The notes under the pieces: generated by a model
Databases searched by the model: none
What the model saw: only the letters and a program-made list of their open reading frames with translations
What the model was told of the DNA's origin: nothing
Translations under genes and position numbers: made by a program
Shown here: in pieces, positions 58,036 through 64,000 of the stretch
Position numbering within the stretch: position 1 is the first letter of the stretch
Layout: each line of letters opens with the position of its first letter
Assembly: GCA_963700185.1 (NCBI GenBank)
Contig: CAVOWP010000014.1
Location: 186,001-250,000, forward strand
From: AP-15 sp963700185
Lineage (GTDB): Bacteria; Pseudomonadota; Alphaproteobacteria; ATCC43930; CGMCC-115725
Length of the DNA stretch: 64,000 bases
Reading direction: 5' to 3'

Positions 58036-58678
58036 CAACTGGGACCGCGAGGAGCCGTTCGACCCCTTCACAGTCATGCTGTTCAAGGGGCTGCAGGTCG
58101 TGGCCTTCATGTTCTTCCTGGCGTATCTCGCGATCAACACCGACGCCAAGCAGGGCAAGGTCGACACCAAGGCCGAAATGCTGGTGACGGTGAGCTGGCC
58201 CGACAACCATCCCGACGATATCGATACTTATGTCGAGGACCCGCAGGGCAACATCGTCTGGTACCACGTGATGGAGGCCGGGTTGATGCACCTCGAGCGC
58301 GACGACCGCGGCGACTACAAGAATACGATCGTGGTCAACGGCACGACGATCCGCAATCCGATCCGCGAGGAAATCGTGGCGCTGCGCGGCCTGATCCCCG
58401 GCGAGTACGTCGTCAATGTGAACCATTACCTGGCGACCACACCCGACCCGGTCCCGGTTTCCGTCAAAGTCGAGAAGATCAATCCCAAGGTCGAGGTCAT
58501 TTATTATGACCGGTTGACCCTCGATCATACCGGGGATGAAAAGACCGCCGTCCGTTTCACCATTGGTGCGGACGGCAGGGTCACCGACATCAATACTCGC
58601 CCGAAATCTCTGATCCGGGAGACCCGCAAAGTCCGGTCGAACATCATCCCGGCAACCGATGCTGTTCAGCGCCAATAA
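58022..58678 (+). CDS. ExbD/TolR-like anchored protein with periplasmic domain
   Basis: A 218-residue protein: short acidic cytoplasmic start, one membrane helix (FKGLQVVAFMFFLAYLAIN), then a periplasmic beta-rich domain beginning LVTVSWPDNHPDDIDTYVEDPQGNIVWYH, which recalls YfaP/DUF2135-like folds. It overlaps the TolQ-like gene by 14 bases. Topology fits the TolR/ExbD role of coupling proton flow to periplasmic movement, but the domain differs from TolR. Confidence 0.65.
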   Translation: MEGFSNWDREEPFDPFTVMLFKGLQVVAFMFFLAYLAINTDAKQGKVDTKAEMLVTVSWPDNHPDDIDTYVEDPQGNIVWYHVMEAGLMHLERDDRGDYKNTIVVNGTTIRNPIREEIVALRGLIPGEYVVNVNHYLATTPDPVPVSVKVEKINPKVEVIYYDRLTLDHTGDEKTAVRFTIGADGRVTDINTRPKSLIRETRKVRSNIIPATDAVQRQ

Positions 58679-58682
58679 CGCC

Positions 58683-59267
58683 ATGACGTTGCCGCTGGCC
58701 GGTATCGTCGCGTCCTATGTCATCATTGCCGTGCTGCTGTTGAGCCTCAATCTGGCCTCGCGTTGGCATTGGGGGATGAAGGCCGCGGCGATCGTGGTCA
58801 CCACCTGCTTCTTCGGTGTGTCTTATCTCTCGATTGGCGAGCTGGTCGGTTGGCCCGCTGAAGCGCGCATCCCGGAGCATTTCCAGCTTCACTGGGCGAG
58901 CGTGGTCGAGCCCGATAAGTTGAACGGCCTGCCCGGCTCGATCTACCTTTGGATTGAAGGGCTGGACGAGAACAACATGCTCGCCGGTACGCCGCGTGCC
59001 TACCGGCTACCCTATAGCCGCGAGCTCGCGGACCGCATCGGGCATGCTAAAGAACGCATCGAGCAGGGCGCCGATCAGCTCGGCACCGCGCGCGATCTCG
59101 ATGTGCCGGAGGGCGAACCCGACGAGGACCGCCGCCTCGCCGGTGCGCCCCGGCGGCAGGACGAGCCGGGCAGCACGGGGGACCCCACTGCGTTTATCCA
59201 GCACAAGCCTTCGATCCAATTCGAGGACATCCCGCCGCCGGCATTGCCGCCGAAGCGACCGCTGTGA
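58683..59267 (+). CDS. Membrane protein, third gene of the TolQ-like cassette
   Basis: A 194-residue protein with two N-terminal helices (GIVASYVIIAVLLLSLNLA and MKAAAIVVTTCFFGVSYLSI) and a hydrophilic C-terminal half rich in Pro and charged residues (PPPALPPKRPL at the end). I do not recognise it. It starts four bases after the ExbD-like gene, so the three genes form one unit with the nuclease-like gene before them. Confidence 0.55.
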   Translation: MTLPLAGIVASYVIIAVLLLSLNLASRWHWGMKAAAIVVTTCFFGVSYLSIGELVGWPAEARIPEHFQLHWASVVEPDKLNGLPGSIYLWIEGLDENNMLAGTPRAYRLPYSRELADRIGHAKERIEQGADQLGTARDLDVPEGEPDEDRRLAGAPRRQDEPGSTGDPTAFIQHKPSIQFEDIPPPALPPKRPL

Positions 59268-59364
59268 GCGGGGCCGCGCCGCAGATCCAGATCCCGTGCT
59301 ACGCAGCTAATCTTCGGCGGAGCACCGGGTCCAAGCACCGGCACGGTTGAGAGGTGACGACCGT

Positions 59365-60225
59365 TTAGGATTTTCCTCCTCCGCTCTTGCAGTCGCCGGC
59401 GATACCCGCTGCGCTTTCGATCCCGCCAAGTAGGTGAAGGCGAAACAGCGGCTCGGCGTAGGATTTCTTAGTGTGGCCCATCGCGGTATACCAGCTGTGG
59501 CCGCCGTCTATTTCTTGGCACCATACGATCGGATGGTCGGCGCCCATTGTGCCGCCGGAATAGGTCGCCTCGTCGAGGGTCGCCAGGACCTGCACCGGAC
59601 CGCGTGGATTGCTGCGGAAGTTGTACCACTCGTCGGTGCGCTCCCAGAGCGTGGGCAAGCCCTTCATGGAGGGATGGTCCGGGTTTGCGACATGGACTGT
59701 CGCCGATTGAATCTGAGGATGGCTGGCGAACCAGGTGCCGACGAGCCGGCCGTACCACGGCCACCCATACTCCGTATCGCTCGCCGAGTGGATCCCGACA
59801 AAGCCGCCGCCGGAACGGACGTATCGCTCAAAAGCGGCCTTCTCGCCCGTATCGAGGACATCGCCAGTCGTGCTGAGGAAAATGACGACCTTGTATCGAG
59901 CCAGGACCACGTCGCTAAACCGCGCGGCGTCTTCCGTGCTATCCACCGCAAACCCGTGCTCGGTACCCAGAGCCTCGATCGCCGCAATCCCTTGCGGGAT
60001 CGAATCGTGGCGAAAGCCGGTGGTCTTCGAGAAGACGAGCACGGTGAACCGAGGATCGGCGCTCTCCGCTGCGACAGCGAGATGGGGTGCCACGCCCAGG
60101 AATGCGGCCAGGGTGAACAGGATCGCATAGCCGCGGGGCAGGCTCTGTCGGCACTCTTGGTTGACAGCACTCGGCGGTGAACCTAACTTGCGTTCGGCAA
60201 GAATCAGACCGAAGGAGATGGCCAT
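59365..60225 (-). CDS. ThuA-domain exported protein
   Basis: About 286 residues with a ThuA (Trehalose utilisation, class I glutamine amidotransferase-like) domain: VLVFSKTTGFRHDSIPQGIAAIE, GGGFVGIHSASDTEYGWPWYG, HPIVWCQEIDGGHSWYTAMGHT. A hydrophobic leader (YAILFTLAAFLGVAPHLAVAAES) suggests export. The ATG at 60225 lies antisense to the pqqA start, so a later non-ATG start may be used. Substrate unknown. Confidence 0.82.
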   Translation of the reverse strand: MAISFGLILAERKLGSPPSAVNQECRQSLPRGYAILFTLAAFLGVAPHLAVAAESADPRFTVLVFSKTTGFRHDSIPQGIAAIEALGTEHGFAVDSTEDAARFSDVVLARYKVVIFLSTTGDVLDTGEKAAFERYVRSGGGFVGIHSASDTEYGWPWYGRLVGTWFASHPQIQSATVHVANPDHPSMKGLPTLWERTDEWYNFRSNPRGPVQVLATLDEATYSGGTMGADHPIVWCQEIDGGHSWYTAMGHTKKSYAEPLFRLHLLGGIESAAGIAGDCKSGGGKS

Positions 60226-60304
60226 GAAGTGGAAGACGCCGATCATCATCGAAATCGCAGTGGGGCTGGAGATCAACGCCTACGCCTGCGCCGAGGTCAA
60301 GTAG
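60224..60304 (+). CDS. pqqA: PqqA precursor peptide of the pqq operon
   Basis: A 26-residue peptide with E16 and Y20 in VGLEINAY, the residues fused into PQQ. The ATG at 60224 follows AAGGAG with seven-base spacing; an in-frame ATG at 60218 touches the ribosome site and is unlikely. pqqB follows 43 bases later, after a small hairpin. Confidence 0.96.
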   Translation: MKWKTPIIIEIAVGLEINAYACAEVK

Positions 60305-60320
60305 GCCGATCGTTTTCTGA

Positions 60321-60338
60321 CGCCGGTCGGATCCGGCG
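60321..60338 (+). promoter_or_regulatory. Hairpin between pqqA and pqqB
   Basis: CGCCGG and CCGGCG form a six-base-pair stem with a six-base loop in the 43-base gap. Such a stem could favour pqqA message over the downstream genes, a known feature of pqq operons. Confidence 0.5.
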
Positions 60339-60347
60339 AGACGACCG

Positions 60348-61274
60348 ATGCTCGAAGGGGTTGTCCTCGGATCCGCTGCCGGCGGCGGTTTCCCGCAGTG
60401 GAATTCCAACGCGCCGGCGTGCCGTCGGGCGCGTGCTAAAGACAAGGCTGCGGTCCCGAGAACGCAGGCCTCGATCGCGGTCTCGTCGAACCAGCACGAT
60501 TGGTTCGTTCTGAACGCCTCACCGGATCTGCGACTGCAAATCGAGGCAGCGGGTGCTTTACACCCGCGTGAAGGACTCCGGTCGTCGCCGATAGCCGGAG
60601 TGCTGGTCCCAGGCGGCGATGTCGACGCCGTCGCCGGATTGCTCCATTTGCGCGAGCGGCATCGTTTTTCCGTTTATGCACCGGCGCCGGTTCTTGCGGT
60701 CATCGCCGCGAACCCGATTTTTCATGTTCTCGCTCCGGATTGTGTGCAGCGAATTGAATTGCCTCTCGATAGGCAGATTGAGCTTGCGGGGACCGCGGGT
60801 CCTTCGGGAATAGCGGTCGTCGCGTTTGCCGTGCCGGCAAAAGTCCCGCTCTATCTCGAAACGGCCGGGAAAGATCCGGGAATCGCAGAAGCGGGAGATG
60901 CGGTGGGGCTCCAGATCATCGACAGCGGTACCGGGAAATCCTTCTTTTTCATCCCCGGTTGTGCGGCAATGACAGACCGGCTGCGCCGGCGCCTCAGTGG
61001 GAGCGAACTGGTGTTTTTCGACGGGACTTTGTGGCGCGACGACGAGATGATCCGGCTCGGCGTCGGAGACAAGACCGGCCGGCGAATGGGGCATATCAGC
61101 ATGAGCGGCGACGACGGAGCGATTGCCGCCTTCCGCGATCTGGGCGTGAAGCGCCGGATCTTTATCCACATCAACAACTCGAACCCGGTGCTGCTCGACG
61201 ACTCGCCGGAACGACGACTCGCCGAAGCCGCTGGCTGGGAGATCGCCTATGACGGGATGGAGGTGAGGCTGTGA
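60348..61274 (+). CDS. pqqB: PqqB, metallo-beta-lactamase-fold PQQ synthesis protein
   Basis: A 308-residue protein with the PqqB start VVLGSAAGGGFPQWNSNA, SIAVSSNQHDWFVLNASPDLR and FIHINNSNPVLLDDSPERR. PqqB is a metal-dependent hydroxylase-like protein acting on the PQQ precursor. Its last four bases overlap pqqC. Confidence 0.96.
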   Translation: MLEGVVLGSAAGGGFPQWNSNAPACRRARAKDKAAVPRTQASIAVSSNQHDWFVLNASPDLRLQIEAAGALHPREGLRSSPIAGVLVPGGDVDAVAGLLHLRERHRFSVYAPAPVLAVIAANPIFHVLAPDCVQRIELPLDRQIELAGTAGPSGIAVVAFAVPAKVPLYLETAGKDPGIAEAGDAVGLQIIDSGTGKSFFFIPGCAAMTDRLRRRLSGSELVFFDGTLWRDDEMIRLGVGDKTGRRMGHISMSGDDGAIAAFRDLGVKRRIFIHINNSNPVLLDDSPERRLAEAAGWEIAYDGMEVRL

Positions 61275-62014
61275 GCGCGGCCCTGCTTTCCGGCGCCGAA
61301 CTCGAAGATGCCCTGCGGCAGATCGGCGAGGAGCGCTACCATCATCGCCATCCGTTTCATCATCGGATGCGCGACGGCAAGCTCAATCGCGGTCAGGTCC
61401 AGGCTTGGGCGCTCAACCGCTATTATTATCAGGCCCGCATTCCGGCGAAGGACGCCTATCTGATCGCCAGGCTGCCGACGCCGGCGCTGCGCCGGGAATG
61501 GCGGCGGCGCATCATCGATCATGACGGCGAGAGCGAGGACACCGGCGGGATCGCGCGCTGGCTCAGGCTTACCGACGGGCTCGGGCTCGATCGCGAATAT
61601 GTGATCTCGACCAAGGGACTGTTGCCGGCCACCCGCTTCGCGGTCGACGCTTATGTCAACCTTGTCCGCGACCGGTCGCTGCTCGAAGCTGTCGCCTCGT
61701 GCTTGACCGAGATGTTCTCGCCCGAGATCATCGCCGAGCGGGTGGAGGGTCTGCTGAAGAACTACGATTTCATCAGCCGCGAGACGCTCGCCTATTTCAC
61801 GCCGCGGCTGACCCAGGCCCCGACCGACGTCGCCTTCGCCCTCGCCTACGTCAAAGAACACGCCGACATCCCCGAGAAGCAGGCCCTCGTTCTCGACACT
61901 CTGCGGTTCAAGTGCGACGTGCTGTGGGCACAGCTCGATGCGCTCTACTTTGCCTATGTCGAGCCGGGACTGACCCCGCCGGGTGCGTTTGTCCCCGGCC
62001 GGACGGCCTCATGA
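61271..62014 (+). CDS. pqqC: PqqC, pyrroloquinoline-quinone synthase
   Basis: A 247-residue cofactor-free oxidase that does the final ring closure and eight-electron oxidation in PQQ synthesis. Landmarks are RYHHRHPFHHRMRDGKLNRG, QAWALNRYYYQARIPAKDA and FISRETLAYFTPRLTQAP. Overlaps pqqB and pqqD by four bases. Confidence 0.97.
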   Translation: MSAALLSGAELEDALRQIGEERYHHRHPFHHRMRDGKLNRGQVQAWALNRYYYQARIPAKDAYLIARLPTPALRREWRRRIIDHDGESEDTGGIARWLRLTDGLGLDREYVISTKGLLPATRFAVDAYVNLVRDRSLLEAVASCLTEMFSPEIIAERVEGLLKNYDFISRETLAYFTPRLTQAPTDVAFALAYVKEHADIPEKQALVLDTLRFKCDVLWAQLDALYFAYVEPGLTPPGAFVPGRTAS

Positions 62015-62304
62015 CGGGGGAGACGCGCCTGTCCGTCGAGGGCGATACCGTCCTGCACTTTGCCCCGCATACAAGGTTCCGCTTCGACGAGGTTCGGCAG
62101 GCATGGATCGTGCTCGCGCCCGAGCGGCTCATGTTGCCCGACGAGCAGGCTGTCGAAATCCTGCAGCTCATCGACGGGAAGCGCGCCGTCGACGGCGTCA
62201 TCGAAGAACTCGCCGGTCGCTACGACGCGCCGCGCGACATCATCGCCGGCGACGTCATCAAGATGCTGCAGGACCTCGTCGAAAAAAAGGTGCTGCGTTT
62301 ATGA
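62011..62304 (+). CDS. pqqD: PqqD, PqqA chaperone
   Basis: A 97-residue protein with FDEVRQAWIVLAPERLMLPD and the AVEILQLIDGKRAVDGVIEEL helices. PqqD binds PqqA and presents it to PqqE. Starts at 62011 overlapping the pqqC stop, and its stop overlaps the pqqE start. Confidence 0.96.
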   Translation: MTGETRLSVEGDTVLHFAPHTRFRFDEVRQAWIVLAPERLMLPDEQAVEILQLIDGKRAVDGVIEELAGRYDAPRDIIAGDVIKMLQDLVEKKVLRL

Positions 62305-63425
62305 CGGCAATCGAGCCGCCGCTGGCCATGCTCGCCGAGCTGACGCATCGCTGCCCGCTGCGTTGCCCCTATTGTTCGAACCCCCTCGAACTCTCGCGTG
62401 CCAGCGCGGAACTGGACACCGCAAGCTGGAAGCGGGTGCTCGGTGAAGCCGCGGCGCTCGGCGTTCTGCAGGTGCATTTCTCCGGGGGTGAGCCGCTCGT
62501 CCGGCGCGATCTCGTCGATCTCGTGCGCCATGCCGCCGAGATCGGGCTCTACGGCAATCTGATCACCTCCGGGATTAATCTCGATGCCGGTCGGCTGGCG
62601 GAGCTGGTCGAGGCCGGGCTCGAGCACGTCCAGCTGAGTTTTCAGAATGCCGACATGGTGTCCGGCGACCGCATTGCCGGGCTCGCCGGTGCCCAGGAGG
62701 CGAAACGGCGGGCAGCACGCCTCGTCCGCGACGCCGGGCTGCCCTTGACCGTCAACGCGGTCATGCACCGGCAAAACCTCGGCCGGCTCGGCGAGATCAT
62801 CGAACTGGCCGTGGCGCTCGGCGCCGATCGGCTCGAAGTCGCTCACGTGCAATATTACGGCTGGGCCTTGCGCAATCGGGCGGCGTTGCTGCCGAGCCGC
62901 GACCAGCTGGACACCGCCACCGCCGTGGTTGAGGCCGCCCGCAAGCGCCTCGCCGGGGTCATGGTGATCGATTACGTGCTCCCTGACTATTACGCCCATC
63001 GCCCAAAGGCCTGTATGGGCGGTTGGGGCCGGCGCTTCCTGAACGTGACCCCGGCGGGCAAGGTGCTGCCGTGCCACGCGGCAGAGACTTTGCCCGGGCT
63101 CGATTTTCCGAGCGTACACGAAGCGAGCCTCTCCGAGATCTGGCACCATTCCTCCGGTTTCGAGCGGTTTCGCGGGACGGATTGGATGCCGGAGCCCTGC
63201 CGCTCCTGCGAGCGACGCGAGATTGACTGGGGCGGCTGCCGCTGCCAGGCTTTTGCGCTGACAGGCGATGCCGCGCGTACTGACCCCGCCTGCGCATTGT
63301 CCGCGGACCACGCACTGCTCGTCGGGGCTCGCGCGGATGCGGACGAAACCGCGCCCGAATTTGTCTATCGCCAGCATTCCGCCGGGTCGCGCCGATTGCC
63401 CGAGCTCGTCTTATTGCCGGGGTGA
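62301..63425 (+). CDS. pqqE: PqqE, radical SAM/SPASM enzyme
   Basis: A 374-residue radical SAM protein that forms the Glu-Tyr carbon-carbon bond in PqqA. The SAM-cluster motif is CPLRCPYC (C-x3-C-x2-C), followed by VHFSGGEPLVRRDL; the C-terminal SPASM part has KACMGGWGRRFLNVTPAGKVLPCH and CRSCERREIDWGGCRCQAF. Ends the pqqABCDE operon. Confidence 0.97.
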   Translation: MTAIEPPLAMLAELTHRCPLRCPYCSNPLELSRASAELDTASWKRVLGEAAALGVLQVHFSGGEPLVRRDLVDLVRHAAEIGLYGNLITSGINLDAGRLAELVEAGLEHVQLSFQNADMVSGDRIAGLAGAQEAKRRAARLVRDAGLPLTVNAVMHRQNLGRLGEIIELAVALGADRLEVAHVQYYGWALRNRAALLPSRDQLDTATAVVEAARKRLAGVMVIDYVLPDYYAHRPKACMGGWGRRFLNVTPAGKVLPCHAAETLPGLDFPSVHEASLSEIWHHSSGFERFRGTDWMPEPCRSCERREIDWGGCRCQAFALTGDAARTDPACALSADHALLVGARADADETAPEFVYRQHSAGSRRLPELVLLPG

Positions 63426-63462
63426 TGCCGGGCTAAGCCATGCGTGCTCGTCGCTCGGGCGA

Positions 63463-63705
63463 ATGAACCCGTTTGTCGCGGTGATCCTGATCTGCCTCAA
63501 TACGGTTTCGCCGGAGGCCTGCGACGAGACGACCGCCGCTGATGTCTTGTCGACCGGCGTCGAAAACGAGCTCTCCTGCGTAATGGGTTGGCAGGACGTC
63601 GTCGCCCGCTCGGCGCTCGCAGCCGAGATTGGTCGCACTGCTTACGTGAAGACGCTATGCCGGCGCACGGATGCTCCGCCCGGGAAACCCGGCGCGCAGC
63701 GGTAG
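63463..63705 (+). CDS. Small exported hypothetical protein
   Basis: An 80-residue protein with a hydrophobic N-terminus (MNPFVAVILICLNTVSP) and conserved-looking SCVMGWQDVVARSALAAEIG and LCRR segments containing paired Cys. Similar short proteins occur in rhizobial genomes without known function. Start at 63463; the frame upstream to 63268 overlaps pqqE and is not used. Confidence 0.55.
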   Translation: MNPFVAVILICLNTVSPEACDETTAADVLSTGVENELSCVMGWQDVVARSALAAEIGRTAYVKTLCRRTDAPPGKPGAQR

Positions 63706-63773
63706 GTCCGCAACCGGCTCAAGGGGCTTCTGTTTGCGTGAGTGTCCGCGAAGAAACTCGTAGGAGAAAACCC

Positions 63774-64000
63774 ATGATTAGAAGGACGCTCGCGGTAGCG
63801 GTGGCCGTTCTCCTCTCAACTCAGGTCCAGGCGCAAACCAACCAGAACGGCCCAGGCCCCGCTCAGGGCGTCGTATCGGGCCCGGCGGCAGGCTCGCCGA
63901 CGAGTATGAGATCGCCGCAGGCCGGCCCGCTCGAGACGAAGCACCAGCGGAAAGCGGTAGGGCTGCAGAGCCAATCGGTCCGCAATAAAACCCACCAGGC
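63774..64000 (+). CDS. N-terminal part of an exported hypothetical protein
   Basis: The ATG at 63774 follows TAGGAGAAAA. The frame encodes a signal peptide (MIRRTLAVAVAVLLSTQVQA, cleavage before QTNQ) and a Gly/Pro/Ser-rich start of the mature protein, then runs off the window edge after 75 codons. No family can be named. Confidence 0.6.
   Translation, partial: MIRRTLAVAVAVLLSTQVQAQTNQNGPGPAQGVVSGPAAGSPTSMRSPQAGPLETKHQRKAVGLQSQSVRNKTHQ

Overview
This 64 kb GC-rich window looks like chromosome from an alphaproteobacterium. The signs are a petABC cytochrome bc1 operon divergent from trmL-hemF, mtnP and mtnA, a complete pqqABCDE operon, PqiBCA, TAXI and DUF6134 proteins, and two palindromic repeats of the kind scattered through alphaproteobacterial genomes. 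Order and genus cannot be fixed from the sequence; a Rhodospirillales-like or soil Hyphomicrobiales-like relative is my guess. I see no rRNA, tRNA, CRISPR array, prophage or intact transposase.

Layout. 0-7 kb: DUF29 protein, PuuE-like deacetylase, di-haem peroxidase, DUF6134, TAXI binding protein, phospholipase C-like phosphoesterase, DUF2937. 7.2-14.2 kb: a six-gene minus-strand sulfatase operon (formylglycine-generating enzyme, two Cys-type sulfatases, two membrane proteins, an outer-membrane protein). 14.2-15.5 kb: a scar with a duplicated, broken FGE 5' end and a headless Gly-rich gene. 15.5-19.1 kb: pqiB-pqiC-pqiA. 19.3-24.7 kb: trmL-hemF and petABC-mtnP. 24.7-26.2 kb: a small mercury module (merR | merT-merP-GDCCVxC, no merA) lying between mtnP and mtnA. 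27.2-34.6 kb: a type I restriction-modification locus (hsdM-hsdS-[antitoxin-PIN toxin]-hsdR-metallopeptidase). 35-41 kb: nhaA, a VOC protein, a TPR protein, a histidine kinase and a GH10 xylanase.

41-63.4 kb is the most coherent part and is built around PQQ. A minus-strand operon (TonB receptor, 2Fe-2S subunit, molybdopterin hydroxylase, secreted Rieske protein, PQQ dehydrogenase) is divergent from a two-component system; the intergenic region carries tandem repeats. Downstream come an extra stand-alone pqqA, a PepSY protein, a cytochrome c, a second PQQ dehydrogenase and a conserved exported protein. After a pentapeptide-repeat protein, a nuclease and a TolQ-like three-gene cassette comes pqqABCDE. 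Both dehydrogenases carry the Asp-x-Asp pair that marks lanthanide-type enzymes. My inference is a periplasmic alcohol/aldehyde oxidation module feeding electrons to cytochrome c, possibly lanthanide-responsive.

Caveat. Several genes are frame-broken (one sulfatase, merP, mtnA, hsdR, hsdS, the second PQQ dehydrogenase). In every break I could resolve, removing one base (two at one hsdR site) restores a normal conserved protein. About 20 pure insertions and no clear deletion look more like sequencing error than gene decay, so these genes may be intact in the organism.
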